A stretch of DNA of 11,311 nt from JAPYTY01 sp036338435. GTDB lineage: Bacteria; Acidobacteriota; UBA6911; RPQK01; JADFOI01. The notes beneath the pieces were generated by a model, which did not search any database, was not told the DNA's origin, and saw nothing but the letters and a program-made list of their open reading frames with translations. The stretch spans positions 1 through 11,311 of the forward strand of contig JAYZCG010000017.1 of NCBI GenBank assembly GCA_036338435.1, read 5' to 3'. Of this stretch, positions 1 through 9,000 are shown one piece after another (position 1 is the first letter of the stretch; each line of letters begins with the position of its first letter). Both the position numbers and the translations under genes were made by a program.

Positions 1-467
1 CCTCCTTTTCCCATCTCATACTTGGCTTGTCCCTTGCGATTGCTCCTGTGGGAGGATGGGTTGCCGTACGGGGGGAACTGGAAATTGCACCTTTTTATAT
101 TGCAATAGCAGTACTTTTTTGGGTGGGAGGATTTGACATTATTTATGCTTGTCAGGACTATGAATTTGACTCGAAACTAGGCCGATATTCTCTGCCCAGC
201 ACATGGGGTATCAAGACAGCACTTCGTCTATCCTCCGCATTTCACGTAATCATGATGGCGTTCTTAATCTGGACTTTTTTGTATTTCAAACTGTCTCTTT
301 TCAGTTGGATTGGGCTGGCTCTGGTAGCAGTGATGCTGATCTACGAACATTCTCTGATCAAACCTGATGATCTCAGCCAGCTCGATACAGCTTTTTTCAC
401 CCTAAATGGGATGATAAGCATAGTCCTTGTCTTCTTTGTAGGACTTGACTTCTGGTTTATTCTCTAA
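1..467 (+). CDS. ubiA: UbiA-family polyprenyltransferase, C-terminal part (5' end outside window)
   Basis: The reading frame is open from base 3, so the gene starts before the window; 154 C-terminal residues are visible. The family is membrane-embedded and transfers a polyprenyl chain to an aromatic ring in quinone synthesis (UbiA for ubiquinone, the MqnP/MenA type for menaquinone). Seen here: the loop APVGGWVAVRG, then the second Asp-rich motif GFDIIYACQDYEFD (about bases 132-170), whose three aspartates bind Mg and diphosphate in the family, then a SLPSTWG stretch typical of the 4-hydroxybenzoate-type subgroup. About four hydrophobic helices follow or flank it, ending FWFIL at the stop. The first Asp-rich motif would lie upstream, out of sight. 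A TTG at 27 is in frame but internal, because homology continues before it (LILGLSLAIAPVGG). The gene converges on the minus-strand gene ending at 528. The family is clear; the exact aromatic substrate is not. In an acidobacterium menaquinone would be expected. Confidence 0.88.
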   Translation, partial: SFSHLILGLSLAIAPVGGWVAVRGELEIAPFYIAIAVLFWVGGFDIIYACQDYEFDSKLGRYSLPSTWGIKTALRLSSAFHVIMMAFLIWTFLYFKLSLFSWIGLALVAVMLIYEHSLIKPDDLSQLDTAFFTLNGMISIVLVFFVGLDFWFIL

Positions 468-527
468 GTCAGACATACTGCTTGGGGTAAATAACTAATC
501 CTCTGGTCGGTGCAGGAAGCCCAAACG

Positions 528-1643
528 CTATGTCTTCCACATCTCCTTCACAAATAATTCTTCCAGTTCCAGCTTTCTAGTTGAGAGACCCTGCTCATAG
601 GAAGCCTGGGTCATCCTCTCCAACAACTCTCTATTATTATCGATGCCATAAGGCCAGTGATTCGGACCAAATACGCTCTCAATTTCCTCCAAATCACTCA
701 TCAACCAGGGTATCGCACAGGCGAGAACACCGGTCTGCCAAAGGCGCTCAAAAGCTTCTACCTTAGCTTTCTCAAAGGCTTGATAGATGGACTCTGCGAT
801 CCAGGGATCACTCTTGTAGAGGCTATTGCGAATGACAACCATATGCATAATAGGGAAAAACTGGGTGCGTTGGTAATAGTCTCGCTCCACCGCACGATAA
901 TCTGGAAACAATCTTACAATGTGATCCGCTGTACGGAAACACTCCGGCTCAGCAGGACCGATCAAGGCATCCATGCTCCCTTTTTCAAGGAGGTTGCTGA
1001 GCGTTTCGCCTTCACCAATGCGGTTTATATGAATGTCCGAAGGCAGTTCAACATGAAATCGCTCTGGAGCGTTGGGCTCATTGAGGCCCCCTTCAAACCA
1101 CTCGATCTCCTGGGCTCGAATGCCGAAATCGTCCAACAAAAAAGTTCGTTGCCAAAGGGCAGCCGTGGCTTGATATTCCAAAGCACCCACGCGCTTCCCA
1201 GACAAATCCTCCGGGCGCTTGATGCCTGAGCGTTGATTCACGTAGATGTACCCATGGCGGAAGTTTCGGGAGGGAAAGACTGGCAGGCCAACATACCGAT
1301 TGTCTCCCCGTGATGTAAGAATCATATAGGTTGAGGTCGACATCTCGGAGATGTCGTAGGGAGTCTCCTGAGCCATACGACGAAATAATTCAGTGGGGCC
1401 GACCCGGACTAATTCAGCATGGATGCCTTCGGGTTTGACTGAACCATCAAGTAACATACCCGTACGGTCATAATCACCTACCAGCGCCATCGTCAGTTTC
1501 AAATCAGAGGAGGACTCATTTTCCTCCGCAGGTGACTGAAGGCTGCAGCTTCCTGCACCTAGACCTAAAAGACCCAATTGGCTAAGCAACGACCGGCGAT
1601 TAAATTTTGGTGGTTGGCAATTTCCTGATGATACAGCACTCAT
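528..1643 (-). CDS. Exported periplasmic-binding-fold protein, 4,5-dihydroxyphthalate decarboxylase-like
   Basis: This 371-residue protein begins with a twin-arginine-like signal (N15-R16-R17-S18-L19-L20), a hydrophobic stretch GLLGLGAG and a cysteine at 33 (AGSC), suggesting Tat export and possible lipid anchoring with a relaxed lipobox. The mature part has family hallmarks: GDYDRTGMLLDG (56-67), PEGI (71-74), VFPSRNFRH (122-130), the DLSGKRVG stretch (146-153), and near the C-terminus WPYGIDNNR (330-338) and EQGLS (350-354). These match proteins annotated as 4,5-dihydroxyphthalate decarboxylase, which share the type 2 periplasmic-binding fold with NMT1-like solute-binding proteins and with MqnA/MqnD. 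Export argues for ligand binding rather than cytosolic decarboxylation (inference). The start is supported by GGAAGGAG (complement of 1652-1659), 8 nt before the ATG. No permease or ATPase gene is adjacent in the window, so transporter and ligand are unknown. The gene lies 197 nt downstream of rpoC on the same strand. Confidence 0.8.
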   Translation of the reverse strand: MSAVSSGNCQPPKFNRRSLLSQLGLLGLGAGSCSLQSPAEENESSSDLKLTMALVGDYDRTGMLLDGSVKPEGIHAELVRVGPTELFRRMAQETPYDISEMSTSTYMILTSRGDNRYVGLPVFPSRNFRHGYIYVNQRSGIKRPEDLSGKRVGALEYQATAALWQRTFLLDDFGIRAQEIEWFEGGLNEPNAPERFHVELPSDIHINRIGEGETLSNLLEKGSMDALIGPAEPECFRTADHIVRLFPDYRAVERDYYQRTQFFPIMHMVVIRNSLYKSDPWIAESIYQAFEKAKVEAFERLWQTGVLACAIPWLMSDLEEIESVFGPNHWPYGIDNNRELLERMTQASYEQGLSTRKLELEELFVKEMWKT

Positions 1644-1722
1644 GAGTAAGACTCCTTCCCAAGCTACAAGCTTGATTATTCTCTGATGATGACGATTCTA
1701 ATAGGGGTTGAAGACAATGCGG

Positions 1723-1731
1723 ATTGTATCA
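1723..1731 (-). promoter_or_regulatory. Possible extended -10 promoter element of the exported binding protein
   Basis: Read on the minus strand this is TGATACAAT: a TG-n extension followed by TACAAT (5 of 6 matches to TATAAT). No good -35 box lies 16-18 nt upstream. If used, transcription would begin near 1716 and leave a leader of about 70 nt before the ATG at 1643. The rest of the rpoC-to-gene gap (1644-1843) shows no convincing terminator, so read-through from rpoC is also possible. This is a weak prediction. Confidence 0.22.
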
Positions 1732-1843
1732 AGATAGATCAGAGAAGACACACCCAATAACATTCAACTCGACTAAAGTTTGTCGTCGATGGCGAGTACC
1801 TTTTGGGGTATTCTCTAGGCTATGAATGATTTGTAGAATCTAG

Positions 1844-4800
1844 CTAGCTGAGCAGTTCCGTTGCTGCCACTTCTAGTTCTGTCTTTCCTGACTCCATAGC
1901 CTCGCTGGCAACATCCTTAAAAGGATTAGCGACTTCGACATTGCGATAGTACTCCATCCCCGTGCCAGCCGGGATGAGTCTTCCCATAATCACATTCTCT
2001 TTCAATCCCTGTAGGTAATCGATCTTGCCGCTGATTGCCGCCTCCGTCAAAACGCGGGTTGTCTCCTGGAAAGAAGCTGCCGAGATGAAGGAATCAGTAC
2101 TCAACGAAGCCTTGGTTATTCCCAACAGCAATGGTCGTCCTGATGCGGGTTCTCCTTTTTCAGCCTGAACCCTCTCATTTTCCTCCTCGAACAGAAACTT
2201 ATCCACCTGCTCATCCAGCAAGAAGTCGGTATCACCCACACTTTCCACCCTGATCCACCGCATCATCTGACGGACAATGACCTCGATGTGCTTATCATTA
2301 ATATTGACTCCCTGCAGACGATATACTTCCTGAACCTCGTTGACTAGATAGCGTTGCAGTTCTTTTTCCCCGAGGACTTGGAGAATATCATGAGGGTTGC
2401 GAGGACCATCCATCAAGGCATCACCGGCTCTTACATACTCTCCCTCCTGAACGTTCACATGTACTCCTCGAGGTAACAAATACTCGGCCTTTGTCTCACT
2501 AGCTTCATTTTCGACAAGGATCTTTCTCTGTTTTCTGCTGAAACCTCCATAGCTAACCACACCATCAATTTCGGTAATGACAGCAGTTTCCTTGGGCTTG
2601 CGGGCCTCAAAAAGTTCCTGAACGCGTGGCAACCCACCGGTTATGTCCTTGGTCTTAGTAGTCTCTCGTGGAATCTTTGCGAGGGTATCTCCAGGATGAA
2701 CTTGGTCTCCAGATTCAATCATCAGATGGGCTCTTGATGGGATATGATAAGACTTAACCACCTCACCCTTCGGACTCTTGATTTGGATCCGTGGTTGCCT
2801 TTTCTCATCGGGAGAATCCATGATGACCTTACGGGCAAGTCCCGTCACTTCATCCACTTCCTCCTTCATCGTAATCTTCTCCACAATGTCCTTGAAGACG
2901 ACTTTCCCACCTCCCTCAGTTAAAATGGCAAACGTGAAAGGATCCCATTCCACCATCTTGTGACCAGGTTTAATCTTTTGCCCTTCGGAAACCATCAACT
3001 TGGCTCCGTAAACAACCGAATAGCGCTCCCGTTCTCGACCTTTGTCATCCTGGACAATAACGCTACCGTTACGATTCATCACGACCAGAAAACCTCCCTG
3101 ATCAGTGACCGTCTGCACATTAAGAAAACGAACAATCCCGGCATTCTTTGATTCCACTGTAGACTCTTCGTCGATACGGCTTGCAGCTCCTCCGATGTGA
3201 AAAGTCCTCATAGTAAGCTGAGTGCCAGGTTCTCCTATACACTGAGCCGCTAAGACTCCAACTGCCTCGCCCATTTCCACCATTTCACCGGTCGCCAAAT
3301 TGCGTCCGAAACACATCCTGCACAGGCCTCGCTTCGTTTTGCAGGTTAATACGGAACGGATGAGAACCTTTTCGATACCGGCCGCCTGAATGGCCAGGGC
3401 AATCTCCTCGTTAATCTCCTGATTAATATCCACCAGAGTATCCCCGGTAAAAGGATCAATAACTTTCTGCAAAGCCACACGTCCGATGATCCGATCTCTT
3501 AAAGCCTCAATAATTTCACCACCTTCAACTAGAGACGTGACCTCAACACCATCTAAAGTCTCACAATCCTCTTTGGTGATGATCACATCTTGTGCAACAT
3601 CGACTAGACGCCTAGTTAGATAACCAGAATCAGCTGTTTTAAGGGCCGTATCCGCTAGACCCTTCCGCGCTCCGTGGGTAGAAATGAAGTATTGTAATAC
3701 TGTCAACCCTTCACGAAAATTAGCGGTAATAGGTGTCTCGATAATCTCACCCGAAGGTTTGGCCATAAGTCCACGCATACCGGCCAATTGACGAATTTGC
3801 TGCTTACTACCACGTGCCCCAGAATCTGCCATGACATAGACCGAATTCAGTTCCTTGCTACTCTCCATATCACCGGCCATGGCATCAAACATCTCATCGG
3901 CAATTTGCTCTGTTACGTCCGACCAGATGGACACGACCTTGTTGTATCTCTCACCATTAGTAATGGCGCCATCCTGGTACTGTTGCTCAACTGCTATGAC
4001 GCTTTCCCGAGCTTTTTCCACAAGCTCTTCTTTGTTACTAGGAATGACTAAATCATCAATACTGACGGTAAATCCGGCTTTGGTTGCATACAGAAACCCC
4101 AAGTCTTTCAGTTTGTCCAACATGTCAACTGTGGTCCCGCTTCCAATCGTGAGATAGCAGTAATGGACTAATTCTTTGAGACCTTTCTTTTTGAGTAAAC
4201 CATTAATGTAAGGCATTCCATCGGACAGGTGGTCATTTAAAATCGCTCGACCAACAGTAGTTTCAATCAGTTGATTGCGAACTACCTGTGCCTCAGCAAG
4301 CAACACGGCCTGACTATCATATTGCTTAGTCAGATCAATAACGTCTCCAGAATAGCGCAAGAAAATATTAGTGTGTACATCCACCTGCCCCGCTTGGAGA
4401 GCATGATAAATCTCTTCAACATTAGCGAAACTAGTTCCCTCGCCTTTAGCACCCTGACGAGAACGGGTTAAATAGTAACAACCCAAAACGATATCTTGCG
4501 TCGGCACGGCCAAGGGCTCTCCATTGGCCGGAGAAAGGACATTCTGAGAAGCCAACATCAAAACAGAGGCCTCAACTTGTGCTTCTTGAGACAAGGGGAT
4601 GTGAACGGCCATCTGATCGCCGTCAAAATCGGCATTGAAAGCTGTACACACTAAGGGGTGGATCTTTATAGCTCGTCCCTCAATCAAGACGGGATGAAAC
4701 GCCTGAATTCCTAAACGATGAAGCGTGGGAGCACGATTCAACAGGACGGAATGCTGCTGAATGACATCCTCCAATATATCCCAGACAATGGATGCATGGC

Positions 4801-5998
4801 TCTCAACCATTTCCTTGGCGCCTTTAATGGTTGACACATGCCCATCCTTTTCTAAACGGTTGTAAATAAAAGGCTTGAATAGCTCAAGCGCCATTATTTT
4901 AGGGAGACCGCACTGATGGAGTTTCAATTCAGGCCCCACCACTATGACCGAACGCCCCGAGTAATCAACACGTTTTCCCAGAAGATTCTGGCGAAACCGT
5001 CCCTGCTTGCCCTTTAACGTATCAGAGAGTGACTTCAATGGTCGATTCTTAACACCTCGTAGAACACGTCCACGCCTACCGTTGTCAAATAGGGAGTCTA
5101 CAGCCTCCTGAAGCATTCTCTTCTCATTCCGAATGATCACTTCCGGCGCGTTTAGCTCCATGAGCTTTCTCAGCCTATTGTTGCGATTGATCACTCGCCG
5201 GTACAGATCGTTGAGATCAGATGTTGCAAAACGACCTCCATCCAGTGGGACGAGAGGACGTAACTCGGGAGGTATGACAGGAATAACATCCATGATCATC
5301 CACTCTGCCCTGTTGCCAGACTTTCTAAAAGCTTGCACTACCTTCAGTCGCTTTGCATATTTGAGACGTTTAAGCTGTGAGGTCTCGTTCTTCATCTTAA
5401 AACGTAAGTCTACGGCAAGAGACTCCACGTCAACCTGGCGTATAAGCTCTTTGATAGCCTCCGCTCCCATCCCTGCTTCAAACTGGCCGGGATACTCTCC
5501 CTGAAGAGCACGATACTTTTCCTCTGTCAACAGCTCATTTTGTTTGATTGGGATATCTCCAGGATCAGTTACTACATAGGCCTCAAAGTAGAGGATTCTC
5601 TCCAGATCACGAAGAGACAAATCGAGAAGATGACCGATACGGCTAGGAAGTCCCTTGAAAAACCAAACATGAGAACAGGGGGTCGCCAACTCTATATGTC
5701 CCAATCGTTCCCGTCTCACTTTCGAGAGCGTGACCTCTACACCACACTTGTCACAAATTACTCCCCGGTGCTTCATCCGTTTGTACTTCCCGCATAGACA
5801 TTCCCAATCAGTGACGGGTCCGAAAAGGCGAGCACAGAAAAGTCCATCTCGTTCCGGTTTGAAAGTACGGTAATTGATCGTTTCTGGCTTAGTAACCTCT
5901 CCACTTGACCACGATCGAATCTTTTCAGGAGAAGCCAAACCTATCCGGATCGCCTCAAAATTTCTCAGAAGCTGGCTTTTGTCAAGATCATGAAACAT
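1844..5998 (-). CDS. rpoC: DNA-directed RNA polymerase subunit beta'
   Basis: A complete 1384-residue beta' subunit. It supplies the catalytic metal site and most of the DNA clamp. In order: N-terminal zinc-binding domain with C67, C69, C82 and C85 (WECLCG, CDKCG); clamp and rudder/lid region with GKRVDYSGRSVIVVGP (341-356); NRAPTLHRLGIQAFHP (421-436); the invariant Mg-binding NADFDGDQM (455-463), with D457, D459 and D461; bridge helix GLADTALKTADSGYLTRR (about 780-797); second zinc site C812, C886, C893 and C896; and trigger loop MRTFHIGGAAS (930-940). A long insert, about 942-1118, interrupts the trigger-loop region like SI3 of Gram-negative bacteria, then homology resumes at TKDITGGLPRV. 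All key residues are present. The ATG at 5998 has AGGAA 8 nt upstream (complement of 6007-6011). rpoB ends only 21 nt upstream, so the two are co-transcribed and probably translationally close. The stop is TAG. Confidence 0.99.
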   Translation of the reverse strand: MFHDLDKSQLLRNFEAIRIGLASPEKIRSWSSGEVTKPETINYRTFKPERDGLFCARLFGPVTDWECLCGKYKRMKHRGVICDKCGVEVTLSKVRRERLGHIELATPCSHVWFFKGLPSRIGHLLDLSLRDLERILYFEAYVVTDPGDIPIKQNELLTEEKYRALQGEYPGQFEAGMGAEAIKELIRQVDVESLAVDLRFKMKNETSQLKRLKYAKRLKVVQAFRKSGNRAEWMIMDVIPVIPPELRPLVPLDGGRFATSDLNDLYRRVINRNNRLRKLMELNAPEVIIRNEKRMLQEAVDSLFDNGRRGRVLRGVKNRPLKSLSDTLKGKQGRFRQNLLGKRVDYSGRSVIVVGPELKLHQCGLPKIMALELFKPFIYNRLEKDGHVSTIKGAKEMVESHASIVWDILEDVIQQHSVLLNRAPTLHRLGIQAFHPVLIEGRAIKIHPLVCTAFNADFDGDQMAVHIPLSQEAQVEASVLMLASQNVLSPANGEPLAVPTQDIVLGCYYLTRSRQGAKGEGTSFANVEEIYHALQAGQVDVHTNIFLRYSGDVIDLTKQYDSQAVLLAEAQVVRNQLIETTVGRAILNDHLSDGMPYINGLLKKKGLKELVHYCYLTIGSGTTVDMLDKLKDLGFLYATKAGFTVSIDDLVIPSNKEELVEKARESVIAVEQQYQDGAITNGERYNKVVSIWSDVTEQIADEMFDAMAGDMESSKELNSVYVMADSGARGSKQQIRQLAGMRGLMAKPSGEIIETPITANFREGLTVLQYFISTHGARKGLADTALKTADSGYLTRRLVDVAQDVIITKEDCETLDGVEVTSLVEGGEIIEALRDRIIGRVALQKVIDPFTGDTLVDINQEINEEIALAIQAAGIEKVLIRSVLTCKTKRGLCRMCFGRNLATGEMVEMGEAVGVLAAQCIGEPGTQLTMRTFHIGGAASRIDEESTVESKNAGIVRFLNVQTVTDQGGFLVVMNRNGSVIVQDDKGRERERYSVVYGAKLMVSEGQKIKPGHKMVEWDPFTFAILTEGGGKVVFKDIVEKITMKEEVDEVTGLARKVIMDSPDEKRQPRIQIKSPKGEVVKSYHIPSRAHLMIESGDQVHPGDTLAKIPRETTKTKDITGGLPRVQELFEARKPKETAVITEIDGVVSYGGFSRKQRKILVENEASETKAEYLLPRGVHVNVQEGEYVRAGDALMDGPRNPHDILQVLGEKELQRYLVNEVQEVYRLQGVNINDKHIEVIVRQMMRWIRVESVGDTDFLLDEQVDKFLFEEENERVQAEKGEPASGRPLLLGITKASLSTDSFISAASFQETTRVLTEAAISGKIDYLQGLKENVIMGRLIPAGTGMEYYRNVEVANPFKDVASEAMESGKTELEVAATELLS

Positions 5999-6019
5999 TC
6001 CTAAGTTTCCTACCCTTCC

Positions 6020-9000
6020 TTATGCATTTTCAGTTTCGGTCGTGGCTCCACTGAGGGCTTCCTCTGCGATGAGCAACTCAGACCGACGCCGAAAATGTTT
6101 CTTTGGTTTTTCTATCAATTCCACATCCAATGCCAAGGATTGCAACTCCCGTATCAAAACATTGAACGACTCAGGGATACCAGGATTATAGGTCGACTCT
6201 CCTTTTACGATTGCCTCATAAATCTTAGATCGACCCTGAACGTCATCCGATTTGGCAGTCAACAACTCCTGGAGGATGTTTGCAGCCCCATAGGCCTCAA
6301 GCGCCCATACTTCCATCTCTCCAAAGCGCTGACCTCCAAACTGGGCCTTACCTCCTAATGGCTGTTGGGTGATCAGGCTATAAGGACCAATGGAACGTGC
6401 ATGAATCTTGTCATCCACCAAATGGCTTAGTTTCAACATGTAGATATAACCCACAGTCACCTCCTGAGCGAAGGCTTCACCTGTCAGTCCATCGTACAAA
6501 GTAGTTTTCCCATTTTCGGGAAGACCTGCTTTCGCCAGCTGCTCCTTTATTTCGTTCTCCTGGGCACCATCAAATACCGGTGTGGCGTACCGTAGACCAA
6601 GCGCCTCAGCAGCCCATCCCAAATGAGTCTCCAGAACCTGTCCCACGTTCATGCGAGAAGGCACACCCAACGGATTCAATACAATTTCTACCGGAGTTCC
6701 ATCGGGTAAATAAGGCATATCCTCTTCTGGAAGAATCCTCGCAATAACGCCCTTGTTCCCATGCCGTCCTGCCATCTTGTCGCCCACAGAAAGCTTTCGC
6801 TTCATAGCCACGTACACCCTGACCATCTTAATGACACCGGGCAACAACTCATCGCCCTTTTGCATACGACCCAATTTCTCTTTATGAAGAGAACGAAGAA
6901 TTTTAATCTGGCGAGCCGTTCTGTTCTCGATTTCAGACAGCTCTTTGATAGCGGCCTTTGAGCTAATTTGGATCTTTTTCAGTATCTTGAAATCAAAGGT
7001 ACTCAAAACCTTGGCAGTCAATCTGCCACCCTTTTTGACCGTCACCTTTCTTGCGGAATTCAAGACGCGGGTTTTGGCAATCTTCCCCGTCAAGATCTCG
7101 ATTATTCTCTTGCCACTCTCCTCCTGAAGAATACGGATCTCATCATCTAAATCCTTCTCCATTTGCTGGATTTCTGCTTTTTCAATCTGTTGAGCTCGCT
7201 GATCCTTATCTACTCCCTTCCGAGAAAATACCCGAACATCAACCACGGTCCCCTCAATCCCAGGGGGAGTGTAGAGAGAAGCATCCTTAACTTCTCCAGC
7301 CTTCTCACCAAAAATGGCCCGCAACAACTTCTCTTCTGGAGTCAGCTGGGTTTCTCCTTTCGGGGTTGCCTTTCCCACGAGAATGTCGCCAGGATGAATC
7401 TTCGCACCAATACGAATGATACCGCTCTCATCCAAATCTGTTAAAATTGACTCACTGACATTGGGAATGTCTCGAGTGATATCTTCTGGTCCCAACTTGG
7501 TATCGCGAGCTTCGATTTCGAGTCCTTCTATATGGATGGAGGTATAGGTGTCTTCCTTGACTAGGCGTTCACTCACTAAGATCGCATCTTCAAAGTTATA
7601 GCCTCTCCAAGACATGAAAGCTACGAGGATGTTGCGGCCCAGTGCTAGCTCACCTTTTTCAGTACAAGGCCCATCAGCCAGCACCTGACCTTTCTCGACT
7701 CGGTCTCCCTGCCTGACCAACGGTTTTTGATTGATACAAGTATTCTGATTAGAACGTTTGAATTTTGTCAGCTTGTAAATATCAACGCCAGCATCTTGTA
7801 CCTCTTCTCCATCTTCCTCAAACGCCCGTAGGATTATCCGATCGGTGTCAACACTGTCAACAATTCCGGATCGCCTGCACAACAATACAGCTCCCGAATC
7901 ACGTGCTGCAATATATTCCATACCTGTCCCCACAAAAGGAGCTTCTGACTGCACCAGGGGTACGGCCTGACGCTGCATGTTCGAACCCATGAGAGCACGA
8001 TTAGCATCATCATTTTCCAAAAATGGAATCAAGCTTGCTGCCACACTAACCAACTGCTTGGGACTGACATCCACATATTCGATTTCGTCACGTTGAACGA
8101 GAATAAAATTGCCGTGATACCGTGCACTGAGACGCTCACGGACAATCTGCTGATTCTTGTCCACCTCGATGTTAGCCTGAGCAATATAGTGTTTGTCTCC
8201 TTCCCAAGCCGTCAGATAAAAGGCATGGGGAACAAATTCAGCAGGCTTCTTCTTGCCCTTCATCTTACGGTTCTCCGCATCTATCGCCTTTTGAGTGCAA
8301 ACATCGCCAATTTTTAATTTAGTACCCCCGGCATTGGTAATCTTGACGTAATCCACAATCCTACCTTTAACCACCTTCCGATAGGGCGACTCAATAAAAC
8401 CAAATTCATCAATTTGAGCATAACAGCTCAATGAGGAAATCAGCCCAATATTGGGTCCCTCTGGCGTCTCAATGGGGCAGATCCGCCCGTAGTGGGTAGG
8501 ATGGACATCGCGAACCTCAAATCCTGCTCTCTCCCGGCTCAAACCTCCAGGACCGAGAGCAGACAGACGCCGTTTATGAGTTATCTCGGAAAGCGGATTC
8601 GTCTGATCCATAAACTGAGACAATTGGCTACTTCCGAAAAACTCATTAATCGATGACATGGCGGGCTTGGCGTTGATGAGATCATGAGGCATGGCGGTTT
8701 CCATTTCCTGATTAGCAGACATCTTCTCCTTAATCGCCCGTTCCATTCGCACCACACCAACACGGAACTGATTTTCGAGTAACTCTCCGACGGCTCTCAC
8801 TCGCCGGTTGCCAAGATGGTCAATGTCGTCCACCACTCCGATATTCTTCTGCAACTTCAACAGATAGCCAATCACCTCGCAAAAATCACGAGGTGAGAGA
8901 GTTCGTTCCTCGAATGAGCTCTCCAGCCCCAACTTAATGTTGAATTTTAGCCGTCCTACACGAGAAAAATCGTATTTTCGAGGATCAAAGAACATGCCAT

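Noticed and set aside
468..527. Bidirectional terminator between the convergent ubiA and binding-protein genes
   Set aside because: Only a weak TTGGG/CCCAA pairing with a loop of about 30 nt is visible, and no T-tract is present on either strand.
657..1229. Plus-strand open frame of 190 codons antisense to the exported binding protein
   Set aside because: It has no recognisable domain, and the opposite strand carries a clear family match with a signal peptide and a Shine-Dalgarno. It is a shadow frame.
1769..1789. Inverted repeat TCGAC...GTCGA downstream of rpoC as a terminator
   Set aside because: The stem is only 5 bp with an 11-nt loop and no T-tract follows on the transcript strand. This is expected by chance.
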